38,370 nucleotides of DNA from Moraxellaceae bacterium UBA2031 (GCA_002333145.1 DDBN01000075.1:20311-58680), one strand, 5' to 3'. Counted from the stretch's first letter, positions 16,288-25,500 are shown. Notes: generated by a model from the sequence alone, not told the origin. Made by a program: numbers and translations.

Positions 16288-17193
16288 ATGAGCTGGCAAG
16301 GCAACCTACTGAACCGGGTGCTTAAGCGCACCACCAAACCGCTGATGTTTTCAGGTCGGCTAACCCGTGCTCGCATGGGCATTTCTGCTTGGCTTATGGA
16401 AGCGTCTGCCGGAATCGTACCTGCCCCTGCAGCTCAGATCACTCCGCTTCGGGGAAATATCCGTGGTGAATGGGTAGAGCATGGTGAAAATACTGGCCGC
16501 GTCATCCTCTACTTTCACGGAGGTGCTTATATTGCTGGCTCTCCCCGCACACATCGCCCGCTGACCGCTGCACTGGCTCGCGATGCCGGTGCCCGCGTAC
16601 TGGCACTGGATTATCGCCAAGCCCCTGAGTTCGGCTTCCCCGCATGGCTGGATGATGCGGTTGAGGCTTACCGCCACCTTTTGTCTACCCATGAGCGCCC
16701 TCACCAGATCGTGCTGGCAGGAGACTCGGCCGGCGGCAATCTGGTGTTAGTGACACTGCAGCGCCTGCGTGAACTGGGCTTACCCATGCCGGCAGGTGCC
16801 ATCTGTCTGTCGCCGTGGGCAGATCTCACCTGCAAAAGTCGCAGCTTCAAGCAGAACAGGGGGTCAGAGGCCATGCTCAACGCGGATGCCATCGCCGCCC
16901 TCGGTCTCCACCATATCGGCACTAACGACCCAAAAGATCCACTTCTATCGCCTGTGCATGCCGACTTCACTGGCTTCCCCGCACTGATGATTCATGTTGG
17001 TAGCGGTGAAATCCTGCGCGATGATGCCCGTGCCGTTAAAAGGGCTGCCCAGAAAGCCGATGTCTCCGTCACTTATCGTGAGTGGAAAGACATGCCCCAC
17101 GTCTTTCCACTCTTCCACGCCTTCCTGCCCGAAGCACGTAAGGCGCTGCAAGAAATGGCCGCCTTTGTGGTGCGAGTGACCCGCCCAGACTAA
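16288..17193 (+). CDS. Alpha/beta hydrolase, hormone-sensitive-lipase-type esterase
   Basis: This 301-residue esterase has the HSL-family oxyanion motif HGG at 77-79 (YFHGGAYIAGS), nucleophile Ser147 in GDSAGG, catalytic acid Asp245 or Asp246 (EILRDDA), and His271 (DMPHVFPLF). The triad is therefore complete. These enzymes hydrolyse short- to medium-chain esters and related acyl compounds. No signal peptide is seen, although the first 40 residues are amphipathic and basic and may form the flexible cap typical of the family. GGGAGG precedes the ATG by 6 bases. plsB follows 110 bases downstream on the same strand. Confidence 0.9.
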   Translation: MSWQGNLLNRVLKRTTKPLMFSGRLTRARMGISAWLMEASAGIVPAPAAQITPLRGNIRGEWVEHGENTGRVILYFHGGAYIAGSPRTHRPLTAALARDAGARVLALDYRQAPEFGFPAWLDDAVEAYRHLLSTHERPHQIVLAGDSAGGNLVLVTLQRLRELGLPMPAGAICLSPWADLTCKSRSFKQNRGSEAMLNADAIAALGLHHIGTNDPKDPLLSPVHADFTGFPALMIHVGSGEILRDDARAVKRAAQKADVSVTYREWKDMPHVFPLFHAFLPEARKALQEMAAFVVRVTRPD

Positions 17194-17303
17194 TCGCGAG
17201 CCGGTCACTTTTTGTTACACTCGCCCAAGCAGGCGCTCCGCATGAGGCAGAGCGCTTTGCTACCATACGCCAACTTCTTCAAGCCAATCAGTGTCTTAAA
17301 AAA

Positions 17304-19820
17304 ATGACCCAATGGTTCAGCGCGCTCTTTACTGCCATCGCACGAAAGCTTCTTTTTCTTTTTGTGCGAACCAACGTCATTCCGGAAGACCTGTCTTTAT
17401 TGCAGCTCGATCCGGACAAACCGGTTTGCTATGTTCTGCAAACTCGCTTCTTCTCTAATCTGTTGGTACTCGAGCAGGAAACACGTCGCGCTAATTTACC
17501 CCGAGCGCTAAGACCGATGCAGGGCAACATCAAAGAACGCCGCTCGATGTTCTTTCTCATGCGCAGCGATAGCCCGTCGCCGTTCCAACGCAATCGCTTC
17601 GCTCATTCTCCGCGCATGGTGCGCCTGCTCCAGGCTGTCCGTGAAAATCCACAGCTGGATGTTCAGCTGGTGCCTGTCACCATTCTCTGGGGGCGCTCAC
17701 CCGACAAAGAAAGCTCAATCTTCAAAATTTTGTTTGCCGACTCATGGGCAACCCCAGGCATATTCAAACAGTTCATCACCATTCTTCTGCATGGCCGCCA
17801 GACACTGGTAAAGTTTAATGCGCCAATCTCTGTTCGCGCATTGGTAGACGAAGGTCAAAGCGAAGAAATTACGGCACGTAAACTGGCACGTGTGCTGCGC
17901 GTGCACTTCCGCCGCCAACGTGAAATTGCTATCGGCCCCGACCTTTCACATCGCCGTATTCTAGTGCGCTCTCTGCTTAACACGGCTCCAGTTAAAACCG
18001 CCATTGCTCGCGAAGCGGCCGAAAAGAACATACCCACCGAGAAAGCCGAAGCTAGGGCACTGGCTTATGCAGATGAAATCGCTGCCGACTACTCACACCC
18101 CATTATCCGTATCCTGCACATATTCCTGACTTGGCTATGGACACGCCTGTATGACGGGGTCGAAATCCATCATTTTGATGATGTGCGCAAGACTGCACAT
18201 GAAAATGAAATCATTTACGTGCCCAGTCACCGCAGCCACATTGATTACCTACTGCTGTCTTATGTCATCTACAGTAAAGGACTGGTTCCTCCACATATTG
18301 CCGCTGGTTCCAACCTTAATATGCCGGTCATTGGTTCCATCCTCCGACGTGGCGGTGCCTTCTTCCTCCGTCGAAGCTTTAAGGGCAACTTTCTGTACTC
18401 CGCGGTATTCAATGAATACATTCATCTGATCACCTCCAAAGGGTATTCAATCGAATACTTTATTGAAGGGGGTCGTAGTCGCACTGGCCGCCTGCTCTCC
18501 CCCCGTACTGGCATGTTAGTGATGACACTGCGTAGCTACCTTCGTGACCACGCACGCCCGATCGTTTTTGTGCCCACCTACATCGGCTATGAAAAGCTGA
18601 TGGAAGGCAAAACCTATGTAGGTGAACTCTCTGGCAAGCCCAAGAAAAAAGAATCAATCCTCGGCCTCGTCAGCACCGTGCGAAAAATTCAGAAAACCTT
18701 TGGAAAAGTGCATGTCAGCTTTGGCGAACCGATCTCGCTGGCGCAATTGCTGGATGAGGAATACCCGCTATGGCGTGATACCGAATTGGCTGAAGATGAC
18801 CGCCCAGAATGGATGATGCGCACCATCAATCGACTGGCACAGGGGATCAATACCAACATCAACAGCACAGCGGTCGTTAATCCGATTAACTTGCTGAGTC
18901 TGGTTCTGCTGGCCATGCCAAAGCATGCAATGGACGAAAATGCCCTGATTCGCCAGATTGATCGCTACCGGGTATTACTGCAGCAGGTCGCATACAGCCA
19001 TCACATCGTCATTACGGATCTTTCCGGTCGTGATGTCATCGCTTATGGGGAAAAGTTGAAGTTGCTGCAGCGTATTCGCCACCCACTGGGCGACATGATT
19101 TGCCTCGGCGAAGAAGAGGCAATGCTGCTGACCTACTTCCGTAACAATGTGCTACACCTTTTCACACTGCCATCCCTGATCGCCTGCCTGATGCTGCACA
19201 ACAACAGCCTGCATCGTGATCAGGTCGTACAACTTGTGCGTAACATCTACCCTTTCCTGCAGTCAGAATTATTCCTGCCTTGGTGTAATGAGAGCGTAGA
19301 AGAAATTATTCACAAGGTGCTCGATGCCCTAACGGAAGCCCAGCTGCTAACCGTCCTCGGCGATGGTGTCATTGCCTGCCCAAGCCCAAACAGCGAGGAA
19401 TATACTGAGCTGAATGTGTTGGGCCAGAGCGTGCGCCAGAACCTGGAACGTTACTACATGACGGTCTCCTTGCTTACCCAGCAAGGCTCAGGCGGCATTA
19501 CTCAGAAGCGTCTGGTAGATCTTTGCCAGCTGTTGGCACAGCGCCTATCCATCTTGCACGAGTTCAGCGCCCCCGAGTTCTCAGATAAATCGCTATTTCA
19601 TACCTTCGTGGAAACGCTGCGTAATATCGGACATATCCAGACCGACGATAGCGACCATCTTAGCTTTGATCACCGTTTGATTGATGTGGCCGAAGGGGCT
19701 CGTCTGATTTTGCCCCCTGACATGCGCCAGGCCATTCAGCAAATCACTCGTGTCACTGATGAAGAAATCGAAATCGCCATGGCGGCAAAAGAGCAAAAGG
19801 AAAAGAGAGGTAAGCGCTAA
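17304..19820 (+). CDS. plsB: Glycerol-3-phosphate 1-O-acyltransferase
   Basis: This inner-membrane enzyme transfers an acyl chain from acyl-ACP or acyl-CoA to sn-glycerol-3-phosphate, the first step of phospholipid synthesis. It has 838 residues, slightly longer than the 807 of E. coli PlsB. The acyltransferase blocks are visible: the HX4D box HRSHID at 309-314 and the glycerol-phosphate-binding FIEGGRSRTG at 386-395, with VPTYIGYE further on. A long alpha-helical N-terminal region precedes the catalytic domain, as in other PlsB proteins. The ATG follows an A run with no clear Shine-Dalgarno. The last residues are highly charged (KEQKEKRGKR). Confidence 0.97.
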   Translation: MTQWFSALFTAIARKLLFLFVRTNVIPEDLSLLQLDPDKPVCYVLQTRFFSNLLVLEQETRRANLPRALRPMQGNIKERRSMFFLMRSDSPSPFQRNRFAHSPRMVRLLQAVRENPQLDVQLVPVTILWGRSPDKESSIFKILFADSWATPGIFKQFITILLHGRQTLVKFNAPISVRALVDEGQSEEITARKLARVLRVHFRRQREIAIGPDLSHRRILVRSLLNTAPVKTAIAREAAEKNIPTEKAEARALAYADEIAADYSHPIIRILHIFLTWLWTRLYDGVEIHHFDDVRKTAHENEIIYVPSHRSHIDYLLLSYVIYSKGLVPPHIAAGSNLNMPVIGSILRRGGAFFLRRSFKGNFLYSAVFNEYIHLITSKGYSIEYFIEGGRSRTGRLLSPRTGMLVMTLRSYLRDHARPIVFVPTYIGYEKLMEGKTYVGELSGKPKKKESILGLVSTVRKIQKTFGKVHVSFGEPISLAQLLDEEYPLWRDTELAEDDRPEWMMRTINRLAQGINTNINSTAVVNPINLLSLVLLAMPKHAMDENALIRQIDRYRVLLQQVAYSHHIVITDLSGRDVIAYGEKLKLLQRIRHPLGDMICLGEEEAMLLTYFRNNVLHLFTLPSLIACLMLHNNSLHRDQVVQLVRNIYPFLQSELFLPWCNESVEEIIHKVLDALTEAQLLTVLGDGVIACPSPNSEEYTELNVLGQSVRQNLERYYMTVSLLTQQGSGGITQKRLVDLCQLLAQRLSILHEFSAPEFSDKSLFHTFVETLRNIGHIQTDDSDHLSFDHRLIDVAEGARLILPPDMRQAIQQITRVTDEEIEIAMAAKEQKEKRGKR

Positions 19821-19848
19821 GTGTTTAGTGCTAGGCGCTAAGCGCTTA
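19811..19848. repeat. Nested AGCGCT-type palindromes after plsB
   Basis: Directly after plsB, overlapping its last codons, is a stretch built from variants of TTAGCGCTTA. TAAGCGCT at 19811-19818 is the reverse complement of AGCGCTTA at 19841-19848, and further GCGCTAAG/GTGCTAGGCGC copies lie between. It abuts the terminator. It may be decay of a short tandem palindrome. No function is evident. Confidence 0.45.
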
Positions 19849-19886
19849 CCCGATAAAAAGGCCGCAAAAGCGGCCTTTTTATCGGG
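19849..19886. terminator. Bidirectional intrinsic terminator between plsB and rsmJ
   Basis: A perfect 17-bp inverted repeat, CCCGATAAAAAGGCCGC at 19849-19865 and its complement at 19870-19886, surrounds an AAAA loop. The GC core with A5 and T5 flanks gives a strong terminator in both directions for the convergent plsB and rsmJ genes. Confidence 0.93.
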
Positions 19887-19900
19887 TACAGAAAGATGAA

Positions 19901-20704
19901 TTACTGCTTGTGCTGATTGGCAGGCAAATACACATCAAAGCGACCACTTTTACCTTCGATAACGAAGTCTGGCTTCCGCCCAGCCAAAGGAGGAGCCAAA
20001 CGAGGGCGCTTCACCACTACCCGCTTTCGCGCCACCCGTAGTGCCGGCAGAAGTAGAGCATCTGCATCCATGTCCTCGCCTACCAATGCCTGAAAAACCT
20101 GCATTTCTTTTTTAACCAACGCACTTTTTTCGCGATGCGGAAACATGGGGTCCAATACAACCACATCTGGCCTGTCATCCGTATCTGCCATGCCTTGAAG
20201 CTGCTCCAGAGCATCCCTAGAAACAAACTGCAGCCGCTGGGCCAGTCCCTGCAAGTGCACATGCTGTGCAGCCCGTCGTAGGCCATCCTCAATCAACAAA
20301 CCGATCACAGGCGATCGCTCGGCTAACGATACACGGCACCCCGCCATGGCCAACACCGCCGCATCACGCAGCAAGCCTGCCGTTGCATCAAATACGGTCG
20401 TTTCGATGCCAGGCTTTACGCCACAGGCTTTCACAATCATTTCATGACGTACGCGCTCCGCATCCAAACGCCAACCGATAACGCCCTCGCCTAACGCGAC
20501 ACGCACCGGGCCAGAGCCCGGCAGAGCTAAGGCGTACAGCGCCAGCCCCTCTTCATCGCAAACCAAAGCCACATCTTTCTGTGGCAAGGTATTCAAAGCC
20601 GCCTTAAGAGAACCAGAAAACCGTGCAGAAGGGAGAGCAAGGGTCTGCGATAGCACGCCTTCCTGCGCAGCACAGGACTCTGCCACCAGCAGATGCAGTG
20701 CCAT
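19901..20704 (-). CDS. rsmJ: 16S rRNA (guanine(1516)-N(2))-methyltransferase
   Basis: This 267-residue SAM-dependent methyltransferase modifies G1516 of 16S rRNA. The signature of the RsmJ (YhiQ) family is unmistakable: VVLDPMFPHREKSALVKKEM followed by VFQALVG, and later KRVVVKRPRLAPPLAG. The SAM-binding motif is VFDATAGLLRDAAVLA. The ATG overlaps the last base of the uppP stop codon (TAATG), so translation is probably coupled. It is the last gene of the yoaA-tsaB-thioesterase-uppP-rsmJ run and ends at the bidirectional terminator. Confidence 0.95.
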   Translation of the reverse strand: MALHLLVAESCAAQEGVLSQTLALPSARFSGSLKAALNTLPQKDVALVCDEEGLALYALALPGSGPVRVALGEGVIGWRLDAERVRHEMIVKACGVKPGIETTVFDATAGLLRDAAVLAMAGCRVSLAERSPVIGLLIEDGLRRAAQHVHLQGLAQRLQFVSRDALEQLQGMADTDDRPDVVVLDPMFPHREKSALVKKEMQVFQALVGEDMDADALLLPALRVARKRVVVKRPRLAPPLAGRKPDFVIEGKSGRFDVYLPANQHKQ

Positions 20705-21537
20705 TAATGAGCTGCCGACCAGTCCACCATGCCGGTGAATGCTGTCAGTAGAATTACCCCGCCAAACACAATTCGATACCAGGCAAAAATAGTGAAGTCA
20801 TGGTTCGATACATAACGTACTAGCGCCTTTACCACCCACGCAGCGACCAGGAATGCGCTAACAAACCCAACAGCAAATACCGGAAAATCCGCAAGTACGA
20901 ACTCTGCGCGGTGTTTATACACGGAATATACCGTCGCCCCAATCATGGTGGGTATGGCCAAGAAAAACGAAAACTCAGTCGCCGCCTTGCGCGATAAGCC
21001 AAAGAAAAGTCCGCCAATAATCGTTGCACCGGAGCGTGATGTCCCCGGAATCATGGCCACACACTGAGCAAATCCAACCTTCAGCGCATCCTGCCAGCGC
21101 AAATCATCGATGGTTTCCGCCTTGATCACATGCTCACGACGTTCCGCAAATAGAATCAGTATCCCGCCCAGAATTAGTGCCGTTGCCACCACCATTGGAT
21201 TAAACAAATACGTCTTGATGTAGCCGATCATCATAAAGCCGATCACTGCTGCCGGCAGAAATGCCACCAGCACATTAGTGGTGAAGCGCACCGACCCAGG
21301 ATCTGCAGCCAGCAGCCCCTTGGTTACCGTCATCAGCTTCAAACGATAATCCCAACAGACGGCAAGAATGGCGCCTAACTGAATGGCTATTTCAAACACC
21401 ACGCGTTTGTCCGGTGTCCAGAAATTCATAAGGTCAGCCGTGACAATAAGATGCCCGGTACTCGAGATCGGCAGAAACTCAGTTAACCCCTCCACAATCC
21501 CCAGAATCAGCGCCTGCAGTAACAGTAAAAAATCCAC
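20704..21537 (-). CDS. uppP: Undecaprenyl-diphosphatase (bacitracin resistance protein)
   Basis: This integral membrane phosphatase recycles undecaprenyl pyrophosphate to the carrier lipid needed for peptidoglycan synthesis. The BacA/UppP motifs are present: EGLTEFLPISSTGH near the N-terminus and PGTSRSG at about 164-170, each at the start of a re-entrant helix, with eight or so hydrophobic segments. The frame opens at a GTG at 21543 that overlaps the thioesterase stop, but AAGGAG directly abuts that codon. The GTG at 21537 is 5 bases from it and is the more likely start (277 residues, beginning MDFLLLLQAL). It overlaps rsmJ by one base. Confidence 0.95.
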   Translation of the reverse strand: MDFLLLLQALILGIVEGLTEFLPISSTGHLIVTADLMNFWTPDKRVVFEIAIQLGAILAVCWDYRLKLMTVTKGLLAADPGSVRFTTNVLVAFLPAAVIGFMMIGYIKTYLFNPMVVATALILGGILILFAERREHVIKAETIDDLRWQDALKVGFAQCVAMIPGTSRSGATIIGGLFFGLSRKAATEFSFFLAIPTMIGATVYSVYKHRAEFVLADFPVFAVGFVSAFLVAAWVVKALVRYVSNHDFTIFAWYRIVFGGVILLTAFTGMVDWSAAH

Positions 21538-21539
21538 AC

Positions 21540-21983
21540 TCACTCCTTAATCTGTAATGGCGACTGATACGCTGCCTGAAACTCAGGCGGCATGCGCCGT
21601 ACTTTGCCTTCTTTTATATCGACACATACCAAGTGCGTACGACCACGCAAAACCGTCTGCCCATCGCTTACCCGTACAAACTGGAAGGCACGACGAGTTG
21701 ATAAACGATCGTTATCAATAATCCATGTTCCCAACAAGAGTTCATCGCCAAGGAAGGTAGGCATTAGATAGTCCAGCTCATGACGGCGTGCCACCATGCC
21801 GTACCCTAGGCGCTCATAGTCAGCCGCGCACAGACCGAGTTGCTGGGAGTGACTCCACGCCACATCTTCTAGCCATTGCAGATACACCACATTATTGGTG
21901 TGCTTCATGACATCAATATGCGTGGCATCCACCTGCACTTGCATGATGTGCGGCTCAGGAAAATCCCATGTTATTCCAGCCAT
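21540..21983 (-). CDS. Acyl-CoA thioesterase, 4HBT (YbgC-like) hotdog fold
   Basis: This is a 147-residue single-hotdog thioesterase. The active-site region THIDVMKHTNNVVYLQWLED resembles the 4-hydroxybenzoyl-CoA thioesterase motif DxxGHVNNxxY, with Asp in VDATHID and the conserved HTNN. It should hydrolyse acyl-CoA or acyl-ACP, but the chain preference is unknown. Two adjacent ATGs lie at 21986 and 21983; AAGGA is 7 bases from the second, which is used. It sits 7-10 bases after tsaB and its stop overlaps the uppP start region, so it is firmly inside the operon. Confidence 0.87.
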   Translation of the reverse strand: MAGITWDFPEPHIMQVQVDATHIDVMKHTNNVVYLQWLEDVAWSHSQQLGLCAADYERLGYGMVARRHELDYLMPTFLGDELLLGTWIIDNDRLSTRRAFQFVRVSDGQTVLRGRTHLVCVDIKEGKVRRMPPEFQAAYQSPLQIKE

Positions 21984-21993
21984 CATTTAGTCC

Positions 21994-22671
21994 TTAACGC
22001 CCAGGCAGTTTTTTCCACGCGTCGTCACGCAAATACACCGGCAGTGCTTGCTCTGGCGGTAGCGCCCCACCCTGCTGCTGTAACTGCAGTGCCAGCGGAA
22101 TCACATCCTCAGCCGAAGGGAACATAGTCGCATCTATACCGGCAAGCTCTCGCTGCTCGCGCAACAAGGACTCGTAAACACCCGCCCCATTTCCTGCAGC
22201 AAAAAATATGCCGGACAATGAACTAGGCAAGGCCCCCGGTGCACACAGGTGTTCGATATCCAACGGTTGCATCAAAGCGCCATCCAAGGCATAGCCTCCG
22301 AGATAGACTTCATCCATACGTGCATCAAACACAGATAACACACGTATAGCGCCATGTACGCGCCATGCACCCTGTGCCAGGGTTTGCAAGCTGGATACAG
22401 GCAATACCGGAAGATCACGAGCATACGCAATCGCCTGCACAGCGGCCGCCGCAATTCGCACTCCCGTAAAAGCACCCGGCCCACGGCTGTATGCCAACCC
22501 ATCCAGTTGCCCAAGCTGAATAGCGGCTTCGGCCAACACCTCTTCAATCATTGGCAGCAACAGCTCTGTTTGCAGGCGCGGGGCATGCTGAAAGCGGACA
22601 CAGATCTGACCATCCACCCAAAGGGCGGCAGAGCACGCCTCCGTTGAGGTTTCCAAGGCAAGAAGTTTCAT
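21994..22671 (-). CDS. tsaB: tRNA threonylcarbamoyladenosine biosynthesis protein TsaB
   Basis: This 225-residue ASKHA-fold protein is the partner of TsaD in making t6A37 on ANN-decoding tRNAs. Diagnostic features are the N-terminal LLALETSTEACSAAL, RLQTELLLPMIEEVL, and GLAYSRGPGAFTGVRIAAA. It lacks the metal-binding histidines of TsaD, as expected for TsaB. Its start overlaps the yoaA stop by 4 bases (ATGA). The yoaA-tsaB order is also known in enterobacteria. Confidence 0.95.
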   Translation of the reverse strand: MKLLALETSTEACSAALWVDGQICVRFQHAPRLQTELLLPMIEEVLAEAAIQLGQLDGLAYSRGPGAFTGVRIAAAAVQAIAYARDLPVLPVSSLQTLAQGAWRVHGAIRVLSVFDARMDEVYLGGYALDGALMQPLDIEHLCAPGALPSSLSGIFFAAGNGAGVYESLLREQRELAGIDATMFPSAEDVIPLALQLQQQGGALPPEQALPVYLRDDAWKKLPGR

Positions 22672-24611
22672 TCAGGTGATTCACTCATGCTATCAATCAG
22701 TGCAAAGAACTCACGTACTTCGTCAAGAGCGCGCGTACGTCGCATCGGTGGCAAACTTTGTAGGAAAAGCTGCCCGTAAGGACGGCCCACCAAGCGAGGA
22801 TCACACACCATCAGTACGCCGGTATCCGTTTCATCACGAATCAAGCGTCCCGATCCCTGCTTCATCGCAATAATGGCACCCGGCAGCTGATAGCTCATAA
22901 ACGCATTACGACCCCGTGCTTTATAGGCATCAATCCGGGCCGAAACAACGGGATCACCGGGAGAGGCAAAAGGCAGCTTGTCGATAATAACGCAGGACAG
23001 CGCCTCACCTCGAACATCTACTCCTTCCCAAAAACTCCCCGTCCCCAGCAGCACACCATTGCCGTGCTCACGGAAGCGCTTCAGCAACTCCGCCTTGGCC
23101 ATCGTGCCTTGCACGAATAGTGGGTACTCCAGCCGGCCGCGATACCACTCCGCGGCCTCCTTGAGAGCCCTGTGGCTGGTAAACAGCACAAAGGCTCGCC
23201 CTCTACTGGCTTGCAACACTGGCAGACTGGCCTCAAGCACCGCCTGTGTATATCGAGGGTCACTGGTATCGGGCAAACCACGCGGCACATAAAACAGTGC
23301 CTGCTTTTCATAGGCAAAAGGGCTGGGTAACTGCATTGAATCCAGATCACTCAAGCCCAGCTGACTGGAGAAATGCTTAAAATCCTCATGCACCGCCAAG
23401 GTGGCGGAGGTAAATATCCAAGATGACTTTCGACCAGCCACCATGTCACGAAAAGGCTTGGCAACATCAAGTGGCGTCCACTGCAGGACAAAGCCCTTCT
23501 TGAAGGTTTCAAACCAGTGCACCTGATTTTCGGGAGTATCACCCGTCAGCTTTTCAAACTGTAAAAGCAGATCTTCTGCACGACGATGCGTACTCTCCAG
23601 GCCCTTGCTACGGGCACTGGCGGCATTCAGACAGGCTGATAGATGGGCCATTGCCAGACGAACTTCCTTTATGGCGTCTGGCATTTTCTCCAGCGAGGAT
23701 ACTTCCGTCCAGATTCCCTTACGTGACTCATCGCCAAACACCAGGCGCATATCTGCCACACGGTTTTCAAGCTGAGTGGACGCATCCAGGATGGAGCGCA
23801 TCTCTCCAGCCGACATCAACATCTCACCAACAGAGTCCTGCGCCAACTCCAGCAGCTGCCGGGATGAAATGCTTTCGCCAAAGAACATTGACGCCACTTC
23901 GGGCAGTTGGTGAGCCTCATCGAAAATTATTGCCGTCGCCTCCGGCAATAATTCGCCAAAGCCTTCTTCTTTAATAGCAACATCCGCAAAAAAAAGATGG
24001 TGGTTAACCACCACAAGATCAGCCTCGCTTGCCTTTTTACGTGCACGCGCCAGAGGGCACTCTTCAATCATCGGGCATTCCTGCCCAAGGCAATTATCTG
24101 CTGTGCTGGTTACCAGTGGCCAAACACTGGCATCTTCTGGCAGGTCACTCAGCTCGGCAATGTCGCCGCTCTTAGTGGTATGGGCCCACTCCGCCACTCG
24201 CTGTAACTCATGCACTGTTTGTTTACTGGCAAAGCGGCCATCTTCAAGATGAACATTTAAACGATAGGGGCACAGATAGTTGGCACGCCCCTTAAGCAAT
24301 GCGGTTTGCACCGACACGCCAAGCCCGGCAAGAATAGTGGGCAAGTCACGATGGTAAAGCTGATCCTGGAGATTACGGGTGCCCGTAGAAACAATGACCT
24401 TCTCTCCTGACAATAATGCAGGAGCCAAATAAGCATAAGTCTTGCCGGTCCCAGTACCCGCCTCAACCATCAAGATTCGCTTTTCACGAATGGCAGCACC
24501 CACCGCATCACTCATGAGAAGCTGCGGTTCGCGGGAGCGAAAGCCGGGAATATGTGCAGCAAGCCGTCCCTGCTCACCGAGGATGGCTCGACTATCAAAA
24601 CGTTCCGTCAT
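22668..24611 (-). CDS. yoaA: ATP-dependent DNA helicase YoaA (XPD/DinG-like, Fe-S)
   Basis: This 647-residue superfamily 2 helicase has Walker A AGTGTGKT at 51-58, four cysteines that should hold a [4Fe-4S] cluster (Cys114, 174, 179 and 185), and the DEAH box at 231-234 in IIFDEAHQLP. Motif VI is QGSGRLIRDETDTG near the C-terminus. YoaA works with the clamp-loader subunit chi (HolC) in the repair of stalled replication in E. coli. It is the first gene of the five-gene minus-strand operon. The 136 bases upstream should contain the promoter. Confidence 0.93.
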   Translation of the reverse strand: MTERFDSRAILGEQGRLAAHIPGFRSREPQLLMSDAVGAAIREKRILMVEAGTGTGKTYAYLAPALLSGEKVIVSTGTRNLQDQLYHRDLPTILAGLGVSVQTALLKGRANYLCPYRLNVHLEDGRFASKQTVHELQRVAEWAHTTKSGDIAELSDLPEDASVWPLVTSTADNCLGQECPMIEECPLARARKKASEADLVVVNHHLFFADVAIKEEGFGELLPEATAIIFDEAHQLPEVASMFFGESISSRQLLELAQDSVGEMLMSAGEMRSILDASTQLENRVADMRLVFGDESRKGIWTEVSSLEKMPDAIKEVRLAMAHLSACLNAASARSKGLESTHRRAEDLLLQFEKLTGDTPENQVHWFETFKKGFVLQWTPLDVAKPFRDMVAGRKSSWIFTSATLAVHEDFKHFSSQLGLSDLDSMQLPSPFAYEKQALFYVPRGLPDTSDPRYTQAVLEASLPVLQASRGRAFVLFTSHRALKEAAEWYRGRLEYPLFVQGTMAKAELLKRFREHGNGVLLGTGSFWEGVDVRGEALSCVIIDKLPFASPGDPVVSARIDAYKARGRNAFMSYQLPGAIIAMKQGSGRLIRDETDTGVLMVCDPRLVGRPYGQLFLQSLPPMRRTRALDEVREFFALIDSMSESPE

Positions 24612-24710
24612 GCGTCACAGCCAAGATCAATATCAAAACAGCATTCTAACCGTTCACTGCCGGTGTCGCATGCCTGATTAACTGTCTCCGATAGTTAACT
24701 TGAAGGCAAA

Positions 24711-24736
24711 AAAAACCCCGCCGAAGCGGGGTTTTT
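24711..24736 (-). terminator. Intrinsic terminator of the histone H1-like gene
   Basis: AAAAACCCCGC at 24711-24721 pairs with GCGGGGTTTTT at 24726-24736. On the minus strand the stem is closed by a C(UUCG)G tetraloop and followed by at least eight T residues, a textbook strong terminator 12 bases after the stop codon. Confidence 0.92.
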
Positions 24737-24747
24737 CATACTTAGGC

Positions 24748-25500
24748 TTAAGCCTTCGCTTTCTTAGCAGGGCGACCTGCCTTCTTAACAGCAGGCTTAC
24801 GAGCAGCTTTCTTAACTGCTGGTTTAGCCGCTTTCTTGGCAGCAGGCTTAGCAGCAGCTTTCTTAGCAGCAGGCTTGGCCGCTTTCTTGGCAGCAGGCTT
24901 ACGCTTTGGCTTCGCCGCAGCAGCCGCCTTTTTAGCCGCCTTCTTAGCAGCAGCAGCAGCCTTACGAGCAGCAGCACGCTCAGCAGTCTTGGCAGCTGAA
25001 GCTTCTTTCTTGGCCATTGCCTTCATTTTGGTAGCAGCCTTTTTAAGGGCAGCCTTAACCTTGGCAGCAACCTTCTTCTGAGCAGCCTTCACCTTGGTAG
25101 CATCAGCCTTGGCGATACGCTTTTCAGCAGCTTTCTTGGCACGTTCAACAGCAGAAGCACGCTTCTTTTCGAGGGAGGCAGCCAGCTTGGCAACGCGAGC
25201 GTCAGCAGCAGCCTTTACCTTCTCAACAGCAGCATGCACTTTGGCTTTAGCCAATACAGCTTTAGCTGTACGGGCAGCAGCGCGAGCAGCCTTCACCTTT
25301 TCATTTGCTTTTGCCTTAGCAGCCGGAGTTTTGGCAGCTTTAGCAGCTGCAGTAGCAGCGGTAAGAGTAGCAGCGGTCTTGGTAGCAGCATCCTGGGCCT
25401 TGGCAGTAGCCGCCGAGCTCACAACAGGAGCAGCGCGACGAGCAGCAGGCTTGCGAGCAGCCGGTTTCTTAGCAGCAGTTTTTTTTGTGGTGCGAGCCAT
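24748..25500 (-). CDS. Histone H1-like, Lys/Ala-rich protein (AlgP-like)
   Basis: This 250-residue protein is made almost only of Ala, Lys, Arg, Val and Pro. The N-terminus MARTTKKTAAKKPAARKPA and the C-terminal ~75 residues are PAAKKAA-type repeats like those of AlgP (AlgR3) and the C-tail of histone H1. Residues about 45-175 are predicted to be one long Ala/Lys helix without proline. Such proteins bind DNA nonspecifically and can affect nucleoid structure and transcription. GGGAG lies about 9 bases before the ATG. It may vary in length between strains because of its repeats. No alginate genes are nearby, so I give no algP symbol. Confidence 0.85.
   Translation of the reverse strand: MARTTKKTAAKKPAARKPAARRAAPVVSSAATAKAQDAATKTAATLTAATAAAKAAKTPAAKAKANEKVKAARAAARTAKAVLAKAKVHAAVEKVKAAADARVAKLAASLEKKRASAVERAKKAAEKRIAKADATKVKAAQKKVAAKVKAALKKAATKMKAMAKKEASAAKTAERAAARKAAAAAKKAAKKAAAAAKPKRKPAAKKAAKPAAKKAAAKPAAKKAAKPAVKKAARKPAVKKAGRPAKKAKA
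24760..24920 (-). repeat. Imperfect coding repeat (PAAKKAA units)
   Basis: Within the end of the histone H1-like gene, units of 12-24 bases containing GCAGCAGGCTTAGCAGC variants recur about eight times and encode PA(A/V)KKAA repeats. Such units can expand or contract by slipped pairing. Confidence 0.7.

Noticed and set aside
24760..24920. Short regular repeats that might suggest a CRISPR array
   Set aside because: The units are imperfect, have no unique spacers, lie in frame in a coding sequence and encode PAAKKAA. No cas genes are nearby.
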